From JBQTIP01 sp052388025 (GTDB lineage: Bacteria > Actinomycetota > UBA4738 > HRBIN12): DNA of 22,340 bases. The stretch is taken from assembly GCA_052388025.1 (NCBI GenBank), contig JBQTIP010000303.1, positions 1-22,340 on the forward strand, written 5' to 3'. A program made the translations under genes and the position numbers. The notes under the pieces are model-generated. The model saw nothing but the letters and a program-made list of their open reading frames with translations, searched no databases and was not told the DNA's origin. Below, in pieces: positions 7,092 to 13,659 of this stretch (position 1 is its first letter; every line of letters begins with the position of its first letter).

Positions 7092-7262
7092 TCAGTGCTT
7101 GACCGGCCAGAGGACCGCCGCCAGCGCCGAGCTCGCGATCTTACGGATCCTGCTCTGCCGCTCTGCCGCTCGGCCGGCGTTCGTGGACCTGGCGGCCCGG
7201 TAGGCCTCGGCCTCCCTGACCCGATCCTGGATTTGGTACTTGGCCATCTCTCCCGTGAACAT
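7092..7262 (-). CDS. Small basic protein (56 aa), unknown function
   Basis: A perfect ribosome site TAGGAGG lies five bases before ATG 7262. The product begins MFTGEMAKYQIQDRVREAEAY, is rich in Arg/Ala, and ends with a hydrophobic stretch (IASSALAAVLWPVKH). A second in-frame ATG at 7247 is possible but worse placed. The N-terminal half should be an amphipathic helix; the C-terminal 14 residues could touch the membrane. It converges on the S9 peptidase gene with 15 bp between stops. No function is known to me. The strong ribosome site is the main reason to call it. Confidence 0.6.
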   Translation of the reverse strand: MFTGEMAKYQIQDRVREAEAYRAARSTNAGRAAERQSRIRKIASSALAAVLWPVKH

Positions 7263-7367
7263 GTCCGCCTCCTACGGCCGGAATCCTGGTGCGAGGCTAC
7301 GCCTCCGGCTATCCCTGGCTCTGTGCTCGCCGGCACCAAGGGCGTGTGCCGTTGAACGGTGTCGAAG

Positions 7368-7383
7368 TGTGACGCCCGTCACG
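7368..7383 (+). promoter_or_regulatory. CRP-type operator upstream of the protease operon
   Basis: TGTGACGCCCGTCACG matches the E. coli CRP consensus TGTGA-N6-TCACA at nine of ten defined bases. Its centre lies about 78 bp before ATG 7454. The same half-sites recur four times upstream of the H1-like gene, and a CRP-family regulator with a CRP-like recognition helix is encoded 3.6 kb downstream. This suggests, without proof, cyclic-nucleotide control of the operon 7454-10585. Confidence 0.55.
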
Positions 7384-7453
7384 TTCCCCGTCGCTTGCGC
7401 TCACGTTGACTGTGGGTCGAAGATGGCTTGCTGTGGAGGACGGTAAGGCGCCG

Positions 7454-8167
7454 ATGGTTCGTTCCCGGAGGCCGTCGTTCGCCGGCCTCGCATTGCTGGT
7501 CGTAGCCCTGACCGTTCTCACCGCGCCCCTCGCCGCGCTGGCGCAGGAGGCCGGCCCCTCGGTGTCGGGATCCGTGTCCGGATCGCTGGCCCAGGGCGGC
7601 CGGCTCACGGTCAGGGTGAGCGCCGCGTACCCGGTCGGATGGGGGAACCTGCACGAGCTCGCGGTTGATCTCATCGTGGGTGGTTCGGTCGCCGAGCACA
7701 TCGGATTCGACATAGAGGACAACCTGCTCGAGATAGGCCCCCAGACCGTGCCGGTGGGAACCGGAGCCATCGGGAACGGGAGCTACCTCCAGATTCGAGG
7801 CTCGGACGTCATCGTGACCACCGGCGGCGCCCGTCTCGAGCTCACGCTCAAGCTGCTGGTGCTGAAGGCCATCCCCGCCGACGCGCGGTTCCGCATCCAG
7901 GCCGTCGATGACTTCGACGCTGCGGCCACGATCACCCGCCGGCTCGTCTCGAGGGAGGCTGATGAAGGGGGATTCACGTGGGGGACGATCGTCACGGCCG
8001 TCGCCGTGGCGCTGTTCGCCGGCGGCTTCGTCGGAAGTGTCTTCGCATCTCGTCGCCGCCCGCCGACGAAGCTCTCGATCTACTCGACGGTCCAGCGCCG
8101 CCTGGATGAGGAGCGCGCCGCGAAGGGATCCGCCGAGCCCGCGGACGCCTCCAGGCCCGCTCCATGA
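7454..8167 (+). CDS. Secreted-domain, single-TM protein coupled to the M50 protease
   Basis: The 237-aa product has a signal peptide (basic VRSRRPSFAG, then a hydrophobic core, with cleavage likely after PLAALAQ), an extracytoplasmic beta-rich domain of ~150 residues, a C-terminal membrane helix (GTIVTAVAVALFAGGFVGSVF) and a basic cytoplasmic tail. I do not recognise the outer domain. Its stop overlaps the protease start (ATGA at 8164), so they are translationally coupled. The bitopic topology makes it an attractive partner or substrate of the intramembrane protease, but that is inference. In-frame alternative starts are GTG 7433 and TTG 7406; ATG 7454 puts the signal peptide at the N-terminus. 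Confidence 0.7.
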   Translation: MVRSRRPSFAGLALLVVALTVLTAPLAALAQEAGPSVSGSVSGSLAQGGRLTVRVSAAYPVGWGNLHELAVDLIVGGSVAEHIGFDIEDNLLEIGPQTVPVGTGAIGNGSYLQIRGSDVIVTTGGARLELTLKLLVLKAIPADARFRIQAVDDFDAAATITRRLVSREADEGGFTWGTIVTAVAVALFAGGFVGSVFASRRRPPTKLSIYSTVQRRLDEERAAKGSAEPADASRPAP

Positions 8168-10329
8168 GTGAGGCTGAGCCCGCCCTCGGCATCTGGGGGC
8201 TCCTGGCCGGGAAGATCGAGGCCCACCCGGTCGAGGAGGACGGCGGTGGGTTGTGGGAGCGCCTCTCGGTCCAGGTCGACCCCGCCGAGTTCCGGCCGAA
8301 GGTCGCGCCCGACATCGAGGTGAAGGAGTTCAAGCTCCGGTGGGGTAACGACTACGCGATGATCGCGAACCCCCGCGACCTCCTGTTCTACAGACTCGAG
8401 CCCGGCGAGGTCGAGCTGCTCCCGCTGATGGACGGCACGCGCACCGTGAAAGAGATCGTCGTGGAGCGCTTCCAGTCCTCCGGCGATCTCGAGATGTCGG
8501 GTGTGAGCGACCTGGTTCGCCAGCTGAACGTCGGGGGGTTCCTCGACCGGCCGTTCCTCGACGTCGATGAAGCCGTCAAGCGGGCGATGGACCCGGTCTC
8601 CAACTCAAGGAGGAAGGCCCGAGAGTTCGCCAAGACGCTCTCCATCGACTGGAAGAACGCCGATGCGCTGGTGAGGTGGTCCTACACGCACGGCCTGAAG
8701 TGGTTCTTCAATCGGTGGGTGGCCGCCGTCTCTTCACTCGTCGCGCTCGGCGGATTCGTCGCCTTCCTGTCGGTACAGGGTCGCTTCAGCCTCTCGGGCG
8801 AGTCGGCGGCGATCGAGTCGCTAGCCCTGCTCGGCATGAGCTACCTACTCACGTTCATCCACGAGCTGGCGCACGCCGTGGTGCTCACGCGCTACGACCG
8901 CCGGGTGAAGAGCGCCGGCTTCATGATCTACTTTGGATCGCCGGCCTTCTTCGTGGACGCTTCCGACGGGCTCCTCATGAGCCGGTGGCAGCGGATCACG
9001 CAATCGGCCGCCGGGCCCTTCTCCGAGCTGATCGTCGCGGGGCTGGCGTCGCTCGCCCTGTGGGCGTTCCCCGACTCGTCCGGTGCAGGCCTGCTCTACA
9101 AGTTCGCCCTGCTCAACTACTTCTACATCTTCCTGAACCTGATCCCGCTCCTCGAGCTGGACGGCTACTGGATTCTGTCCGACCTGATCCAGGTGCCCGA
9201 CCTGCGGCCGCGGTCCCTCTCGTTCCTCCGCGACGACCTGGGGCGCAAGATAAGCAAGCGCGAGCGGTTCACCAAGCAGGAGGTCGGGCTCGCCCTCTAC
9301 GGCATCGTCGGCTTCGCGTTCACGATCCTCTCCTTCTACACGGCCTTCTTCTTCTGGCAGGAGATCTTCGGGAGCCTGGTCCGGAAGCTCTGGGACGGCG
9401 GCCTCATCACCCAGATCCTGTTGGTGGCGCTGGGGCTGTTCCTCGCGGGGCCCGTGCTCCGGGCCGGGATCAACCTACTGCGTTCCGTCGGCAGGCGTGT
9501 GCGCGCGGTGTGGAGCCGGGTGCGCTTCCGGCTCGAGACGAAGTGGCGCGTGGAGGCGGCCTCGTTGATCGACGGGCTGCCGGTGTTCGACGACCTTCCC
9601 GAGGACGTGCTCTCCGACCTCGCCGGCCGGGTGAGGCTGCGAACGTTCGCCCGCGGGAAGCCGGTCGTCCGCCAGGGCGAGCGGCCCGAGGCGTTCTACG
9701 TCGTTCGCCGCGGGACCCTCCAGGTGGTCGAGGAGGACCCCGAGAGCGGGAACGAACGCGCGCTCCGTGCTCTCGGGCGGGGCGAGTCCTTCGGTGAGCT
9801 CGGCCTCGTGGAGGCGTCTCCTCGCACCGCGACCGTTCGGGCCCTTGAGGATGCCGAGCTCTTCGAGATCGACAAGGGCACGTTCGACCGGCTGCTCGCC
9901 GACATGATCCATGTGCCGGACTTCGCGCCGACACTGCAGGCGGCGGCGGAGCTCCGCGAGCTCTCGTGCTTCGCCACGCTCGATCCGAACGAGCTCTCGC
10001 AGGTCCTCGAGCACGGCGAGTGGGTCAACCTGGCCCCCGGCGAGGTCGTGTTCGAGCAAGGCGACGTGGGCGACAGCTTCTTCGCAGTCCGGTCCGGGCA
10101 GGTGGATGTGGTGGAGGACGGCGAGCTCGTCCGCACGATGGGGCCGGGCTCGTACTTCGGAGAGATCGCGCTCCTGCGAGACGTGCCCCGAACGGCGACG
10201 GTCGCCGCGAGAACCCCGGTCCGCGCGTTTCGTCTGGACCGGGAGGGGTTCGACCGGCTCGTGAGCGGCGCGTTCCGGCACGGAACCCTGAAACCCGCAA
10301 CCGGGGCCGACCGAACGTGGCAGCATTAG
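8164..10329 (+). CDS. M50 intramembrane metalloprotease with PqqD-like and two cNMP-binding domains
   Basis: This is a 721-aa polytopic membrane protein. Residues ~60-125 resemble a PqqD-like winged-helix domain (RDLLFYRLEPGEVELLPLMDG). Membrane helices follow with the zinc motif HELAH (His233, Glu234, His237) and the second site-2-protease motif NLIPLLELDGYW carrying the third zinc ligand Asp333. After the last helices come two cyclic-nucleotide-binding domains (~468-585 and ~598-705). Both keep the phosphate-binding cassette, FGELGLVEASPRTATV and FGEIALLRDVPRTATV, with Glu and Arg in place, so nucleotide binding is plausible. The family cleaves or handles substrates within the membrane. The architecture suggests proteolysis gated by cAMP, cGMP or a related ligand, but that has not been shown. 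It is coupled to the upstream membrane protein and followed 46 bp later by a zinc-finger gene. Confidence 0.85.
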   Translation: MSEAEPALGIWGLLAGKIEAHPVEEDGGGLWERLSVQVDPAEFRPKVAPDIEVKEFKLRWGNDYAMIANPRDLLFYRLEPGEVELLPLMDGTRTVKEIVVERFQSSGDLEMSGVSDLVRQLNVGGFLDRPFLDVDEAVKRAMDPVSNSRRKAREFAKTLSIDWKNADALVRWSYTHGLKWFFNRWVAAVSSLVALGGFVAFLSVQGRFSLSGESAAIESLALLGMSYLLTFIHELAHAVVLTRYDRRVKSAGFMIYFGSPAFFVDASDGLLMSRWQRITQSAAGPFSELIVAGLASLALWAFPDSSGAGLLYKFALLNYFYIFLNLIPLLELDGYWILSDLIQVPDLRPRSLSFLRDDLGRKISKRERFTKQEVGLALYGIVGFAFTILSFYTAFFFWQEIFGSLVRKLWDGGLITQILLVALGLFLAGPVLRAGINLLRSVGRRVRAVWSRVRFRLETKWRVEAASLIDGLPVFDDLPEDVLSDLAGRVRLRTFARGKPVVRQGERPEAFYVVRRGTLQVVEEDPESGNERALRALGRGESFGELGLVEASPRTATVRALEDAELFEIDKGTFDRLLADMIHVPDFAPTLQAAAELRELSCFATLDPNELSQVLEHGEWVNLAPGEVVFEQGDVGDSFFAVRSGQVDVVEDGELVRTMGPGSYFGEIALLRDVPRTATVAARTPVRAFRLDREGFDRLVSGAFRHGTLKPATGADRTWQH

Positions 10330-10375
10330 CGGCGTCACCGCCCCCAAACGGGCGGCCTGTTGGGGAGCTGATCGG

Positions 10376-10585
10376 ATGGACTGCTGGCACTGCCGGAGGA
10401 CCGCGGTGGGGACCTGCCGCTTCTGCGGCCGGGGGATCTGCGAGGACCACGTCGAGACCCAGCCCTACATCCTGGAGCTATTCCGCGGCAAGGAGGAGAC
10501 ACGGGCGCTCGTCGTGGAGGACGCGCTTTATTGCGGCGCCTGCACGCCGCGACCGGACCCCCTCGACCTCCCGGAGCTCGACTGA
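10376..10585 (+). CDS. Small zinc-finger protein (69 aa)
   Basis: The protein starts MDCWHCRRTAVGTCRFCGRG and continues ICEDH, giving two Cys pairs (C3/C6, C14/C17) plus C22 and H25, a B-box-like or treble-clef zinc site. A further CGAC pair lies near residues 54-57. It is soluble and has no catalytic motif. GGGGAG shortly before ATG 10376 is the ribosome site. It is the last gene of the operon with the M50-cNMP protease (46-bp gap), so it may be an adaptor or accessory of that protein. The exact family is unknown to me. Confidence 0.7.
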   Translation: MDCWHCRRTAVGTCRFCGRGICEDHVETQPYILELFRGKEETRALVVEDALYCGACTPRPDPLDLPELD

Positions 10586-10590
10586 CCGAG

Positions 10591-10606
10591 TGTGACGGCT
10601 GTCACA
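10591..10606 (+). promoter_or_regulatory. CRP-type operator, site 1 of 4
   Basis: TGTGACGGCTGTCACA is an exact match to the CRP consensus TGTGA-N6-TCACA. It starts six bases after the stop of the zinc-finger gene and is the strongest site of a four-site array upstream of the lysine-rich gene. Confidence 0.7.
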
Positions 10607-10613
10607 CCTTGCG

Positions 10614-10629
10614 CGTGATCGGCGTCACC
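10614..10629 (+). promoter_or_regulatory. CRP-type operator, site 2 of 4
   Basis: CGTGATCGGCGTCACC keeps the GTGA-N6-TCAC core. Its centre is 23 bp from that of site 1. Confidence 0.6.
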
Positions 10630-10636
10630 GGCCCCG

Positions 10637-10652
10637 CGTGACCGATGTCACC
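10637..10652 (+). promoter_or_regulatory. CRP-type operator, site 3 of 4
   Basis: CGTGACCGATGTCACC keeps the GTGA-N6-TCAC core. Its centre is again 23 bp from that of site 2. Confidence 0.6.
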
Positions 10653-10660
10653 CCTGTTCC

Positions 10661-10676
10661 GGTGACGCGCGGCACA
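10661..10676 (+). promoter_or_regulatory. CRP-type operator, site 4 of 4 (degenerate)
   Basis: GGTGACGCGCGGCACA has a good left half (GTGA) and a right half with one mismatch in the core (GCAC for TCAC). Its centre is 24 bp from that of site 3 and about 92 bp before GTG 10761. Confidence 0.5.
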
Positions 10677-10760
10677 CCCTCCCCATCACGCGCGACGAAG
10701 AATGAGCGCAGGTGTGATGCCCGAATCAGGGGCCCGGGAGCGTACGAGGAGGTGACAGGG

Positions 10761-10895
10761 GTGGCGGAGAAGAAGATCTCCCCGAAGGCGCCGGCGGCCA
10801 AGTCGTCCAAGGCTGGGACGAAGGCAGCGGCGACGCGGGTGACCAAGAAGCGGACGTCCAAGAGGACGGCCAAGAGGACGGCCAAGAAGCTGTAG
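10761..10895 (+). CDS. Lysine-rich histone-H1-like small protein (44 aa)
   Basis: A near-perfect ribosome site (GAGGAGGTGA ending at 10755) precedes GTG 10761. The product is almost entirely Lys, Ala, Thr, Ser and Arg, with a repeated SKRTAKRTAKK tail; the DNA behind it repeats the 12-mer AAGAGGACGGCC. Such composition is typical of eukaryotic H1-like tails and of bacterial nucleoid-associated or RNA-binding basic peptides. DNA binding is likely from charge but unproven. The frame is open from 10638, but that part overlaps the operator array and reads as non-coding. Four CRP-type sites lie upstream and a hairpin terminator follows, so it is its own transcription unit. Confidence 0.65.
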   Translation: MAEKKISPKAPAAKSSKAGTKAAATRVTKKRTSKRTAKRTAKKL

Positions 10896-10920
10896 GTCGC
10901 TTGACGCATCACGCGATCCC

Positions 10921-10951
10921 AAGGACGGGCCCGCACTGCGCGCCCGTCCTT
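10921..10951 (+). terminator. Hairpin terminator after the lysine-rich gene
   Basis: AAGGACGGGC (10921-10930) pairs perfectly with GCCCGTCCTT (10942-10951) across an 11-nt loop. It lies 25 bp after the stop of the lysine-rich gene and 38 bp before the CRP-family gene. The T-run is only two bases, so termination may be incomplete in this high-GC genome. Confidence 0.65.
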
Positions 10952-10989
10952 CGCTTCCGAGGAACATCAGTTGGTCCGGGAGGCGGACA

Positions 10990-11721
10990 GTGACTACGCT
11001 TGCGCTCGTGGCACGAACCACGCCGAAGGCGTTGTCGGTTCTCGAGCACGAGATGGCCGGGACGCCGCTGTTCCAGGGAGCGGCGGCCGCGGTCATCCAC
11101 CGGCTCGCCGAGCGGGGAACGGTGCGCCAGTATCGCCGCGGGACGTATCTGTTCCACCAGGGCGACGAGGCGCCGGACGTGTTCTTCCTGATGGGCGGGC
11201 GCGTGGAGATCAGCTCCGATTCCGCGAGCGGCCATCGACAGCTGCACACGACGATCGACGGACCACAGTTCTTCGGGGAGCTCGGCGTCCTCGGGGAGAT
11301 GCCGCGCACAGCCTCGGCTCTCGCCCTGGAGGAATCGACGGTGTGGGTCGTGACCGGCCAGGTGTTCGTCGAGTGCCTGTCTGACGAGCCGGGCGCGGCG
11401 AGGGCGCTCTTCCGGGCGCTCGCACGACAGGTCCAGTCGAACGAGGCCTTCGTCGATGACCTGCTCTTCCTGGACCTCAAGGGGAGGGTCGCCAAGCGGC
11501 TCCTTCAGCTGGTCGCCCCCAGCCTCGACGAGCTTCCGGACGACGGGGCGGTGATCCCGGCAGTGGTCACCCACGCGGACCTGGCGAGCCTCTCGGGCGG
11601 CAGCCGCGAGAACGTGACTCGAATCCTCTCGGACTTCCAGCGCCGTGGCCTCGTCGAGCGCGATGGCCGCCGCTACGTCCTGAAGAAGACCACGGGTCTC
11701 GCTCGCCTCGCCGGACTCTAG
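10990..11721 (+). CDS. CRP/FNR-family transcription regulator
   Basis: This 243-aa regulator has an N-terminal cNMP-binding domain (residues ~22-140; cassette FFGELGVLGEMPRTAS with Glu and Arg), a dimerisation helix, and a C-terminal winged helix (VTHADLASLSGGSRENVTRIL). The recognition helix has Arg206, Glu207 and Arg211, spaced exactly as Arg180, Glu181 and Arg185 of E. coli CRP, which read TGTGA. No Cys cluster for Fe-S binding is present, so it resembles CRP rather than FNR. The GTG start at 10990 has GGGAGG seven bases upstream. Matching operators lie upstream of the neighbouring genes (7368 and 10591-10676). Cyclic AMP is the likely but unproven ligand. Confidence 0.88.
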   Translation: MTTLALVARTTPKALSVLEHEMAGTPLFQGAAAAVIHRLAERGTVRQYRRGTYLFHQGDEAPDVFFLMGGRVEISSDSASGHRQLHTTIDGPQFFGELGVLGEMPRTASALALEESTVWVVTGQVFVECLSDEPGAARALFRALARQVQSNEAFVDDLLFLDLKGRVAKRLLQLVAPSLDELPDDGAVIPAVVTHADLASLSGGSRENVTRILSDFQRRGLVERDGRRYVLKKTTGLARLAGL

Positions 11722-11724
11722 CCC

Positions 11725-12036
11725 GTGAGCTATGGCTCGATCCGTCGACGCGTCGGCCAATGGGCGGCCCGCTACGACTGGCTGGAGGGGTGGCTCACGG
11801 TGTTGGGCGTTGTGTTCCTCGCGACCGCGGCTATCTGCTTGTTGGCCACGATCGTCCTGATCCTGCACCTCGGGGACAAGGAGACCGGGTTCCCCGCGGG
11901 CGAAGGCCTGATCACGGGATCCAAGGGATTCGGCCTCGTCTTCTTCCCGATCTCGGGGCTGGTCACACTCGCGGTGGGCTGGAGCCTCGTGGGTGACCGG
12001 CTGAGGCGGTTGCTGCGGAGAGGCAGGGGCGTCTAG
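11725..12036 (+). CDS. Small two-TM membrane protein (103 aa)
   Basis: GTG 11725 begins three bases after the regulator's stop, so the genes are probably co-transcribed. The protein has a cytoplasmic-looking basic N-terminus (SIRRRVGQWAARYDWLEG), a first membrane helix (LTVLGVVFLATAAICLLATIV), a short outer loop with acidic residues and glycine, a second helix (GLVFFPISGLVTLAVGWSLV) and a basic tail (RLRRLLRRGRG). I do not recognise the family. It converges on moaA with six bases between stops. Confidence 0.65.
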   Translation: MSYGSIRRRVGQWAARYDWLEGWLTVLGVVFLATAAICLLATIVLILHLGDKETGFPAGEGLITGSKGFGLVFFPISGLVTLAVGWSLVGDRLRRLLRRGRGV

Positions 12037-12042
12037 CTCGGC

Positions 12043-13068
12043 TCAGCCGCCGATCATCGACATGCTGCGCTCGGGCTGAACGAAGTCCGGGTGGTTGATC
12101 CGGTGTCCCAACCATTTGCGCCACACGTTCGTGCGGATGAGCGCGTCCAGCTCCTCGTCGGAGGCCCCGGCCCGCATCGGCTCACGGAGGTCGGTCTCCT
12201 CCAGGGCGAAGAGGCACGCGCGTACCTGGCCCTCGGCGGTGAGCCGCAGGCGGTTGCACGTCTCGCAGAAGGGCTCGGTCACCGAGGCTATGACGCCGAT
12301 CCCGCCGGGGGCGCCGTCGGCGAAGCGATAGGACGTCGCCGGCTCGTTGTCCTTCGATGCCGGCACCAGCGGAAACACGTGGTCGATCGCGTCGAGAATC
12401 GAGGCCGAGGGCACGACCTTCGCGCGCTCCCACGCGTGTTCGGCATCCAGCGGCATGTACTCGATGAACCGGATCTCGTAGCCCGTGTCGCGGGACCACC
12501 GGGCGAAGTCCACGACCTCGTCCTCGTTCTCACCGCCCATCACGACGCAGTTGATCTTGATCGGTGTGAGGCCAGCCGACTCGGCGGCGCGCAGTCCCGC
12601 GAAGACCTTATCCAGCGCGTCCCGGCGGGTCATACCCTCGAACCGGTGCGGCATGAGCGAGTGGCAGGACACGGTGACCCGGTCGAGCCCGGCGTCGGCG
12701 AGCGGCCGCGCCAGGCGGTCGAGGAGGATCCCGTTCGTGGTCATGGACATGTCGAGGCCGGGTCCCGCCTCCCGGAGCATCGCGACGAGCTTCGGCAGGT
12801 CGGCGCGCACGGTCGGCTCGCCCCCGGTGACCTTGATGGACCTCACGCCCAGCCCGATGAAGATGCCAAGCAGCCGGGTGAGCTCCTCGAACGAGAGGAT
12901 CTGGTCCCTCGGCAGCCAAGCCAGGCCCTCCGCCGGCATGCAGAAGGTGCAGCGGAAGTTGCACCGGTCGGTGACCGAGATGCGAAGGTCGTCGGCGACC
13001 CTGTCGAACGTGTCGACCAGGGGGCCCTCGGTGGGCGGTGCGCTCTCCGGTGGCTTCCAGGCGTCCAT
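12043..13068 (-). CDS. moaA: GTP 3',8-cyclase MoaA
   Basis: MoaA is the radical-SAM enzyme for the first step of molybdenum cofactor synthesis, converting GTP to 3',8-cyclo-GTP, which MoaC turns into cPMP. The 341-aa product has the SAM cluster Cys36, Cys40 and Cys43 (CNFRCTFC), the SAM-binding GGEPTVR, and the second, GTP-binding cluster Cys268, Cys271 and Cys285 (CETC, then RAC). It ends in Gly-Gly, the C-terminal tail needed for activity. One departure is VSCHSL where VSLDSL is usual. ATG 13068 starts MDAWKPP; the longer frame to 13146 is poorly supported. A TACCCT -10-like box lies 13 bp upstream. Cofactor synthesis here fits the molybdoenzyme operon divergently encoded next door. Confidence 0.93.
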   Translation of the reverse strand: MDAWKPPESAPPTEGPLVDTFDRVADDLRISVTDRCNFRCTFCMPAEGLAWLPRDQILSFEELTRLLGIFIGLGVRSIKVTGGEPTVRADLPKLVAMLREAGPGLDMSMTTNGILLDRLARPLADAGLDRVTVSCHSLMPHRFEGMTRRDALDKVFAGLRAAESAGLTPIKINCVVMGGENEDEVVDFARWSRDTGYEIRFIEYMPLDAEHAWERAKVVPSASILDAIDHVFPLVPASKDNEPATSYRFADGAPGGIGVIASVTEPFCETCNRLRLTAEGQVRACLFALEETDLREPMRAGASDEELDALIRTNVWRKWLGHRINHPDFVQPERSMSMIGG

Positions 13069-13218
13069 GGCTGTGGCAATCAGGGTACCCCCGGGGGGCC
13101 CTGTCCCGCTACGCCTCCGTGCCGGCGCGCCCGCCGACGGTCGCATCGAACCAACGGTCGAACATGGCGTGCCCGTGAGGGCGGCTCGCAGGCGATGTGG
13201 CGCAGAACGAGCGTCCGC

Positions 13219-13479
13219 TCATTCGCTCACCTGCGCGGGCGCCTCGGGAAGCAACGAAGCAACCGTCTCGAGCGCCGCCGCGAGTGCCTCACCTCGAGGG
13301 GCGCCGCCGGCCAGGCTCCGGCCGACCGCGGCGCCCATCAGGAAGGTCGCGAGAGGCGTGATGCGTCGCTCGACGCGGTGCGCGACGTTACGGGCGACGG
13401 CGAGTAGCCGCGCGGTCTCGGCGTCGCCGAGCGGGTCCTCCCCGAGACTCTCGGCCAGCCGGTCGACCCAGTCTTCCAT
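13219..13479 (-). CDS. DUF6457-type small protein (86 aa)
   Basis: A strong ribosome site (GGAGGAGGGG) precedes ATG 13479. The protein starts EDWVDRLAESLGEDPL and contains ARNVAHRVERRITPLATFLMG and AAVGRSLAGG, which match the small DUF6457 domain that in Actinobacteria often accompanies MobA-like nucleotidyltransferases and other molybdenum-cofactor genes. It is helical, with no catalytic residues that I can name. It is co-oriented with moaA 150 bp downstream and divergent from the catalytic subunit, consistent with a cofactor-delivery role, though that is inferred from context. The family name is from memory. Confidence 0.7.
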   Translation of the reverse strand: MEDWVDRLAESLGEDPLGDAETARLLAVARNVAHRVERRITPLATFLMGAAVGRSLAGGAPRGEALAAALETVASLLPEAPAQVSE

Positions 13480-13568
13480 GGTCCCCTCCTCCGAAAGCAG
13501 CCGATAATCCCGAAAGCCAGCCCGAATCCCCATCCTAGTCGCTGCCGGGGATGCGCCCCGGGGGGCCC

Positions 13569-13593
13569 AAGGTCCCGGTGGGGGTGGGACCTT
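13569..13593 (+). other. Hairpin in the leader of the molybdoenzyme operon
   Basis: AAGGTCCC (13569-13576) pairs with GGGACCTT (13586-13593) over a G-rich 9-nt loop. A competing pairing of CCAAGG (13567-13572) with CCTTGG (13598-13603) is possible. It lies in the 180-bp gap between divergent genes, 67 bp before the catalytic-subunit start. It could be an attenuator or simply a structured leader. It does not match a riboswitch I know. Confidence 0.3.
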
Positions 13594-13659
13594 CGCCCTT
13601 GGAGGCCCCTTGGCAGGGAATGAAGAATCGAGCGAAGTTCCGGCTGGTATGCGAGTGGC

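Noticed and set aside
10681..10735. A fifth CRP-type site around TGTGA at 10713
   Set aside because: Only the left half-site matches; the right half is AATCA, and it is out of the 23-bp phase.
10638..10760. N-terminal extension of the lysine-rich protein
   Set aside because: It overlaps operator sites 3 and 4 and differs in composition; a near-perfect ribosome site points to GTG 10761.
12091..13407. Long plus-strand frame opposite moaA
   Set aside because: High-GC shadow frame without domains; moaA on the minus strand has all catalytic cysteines.
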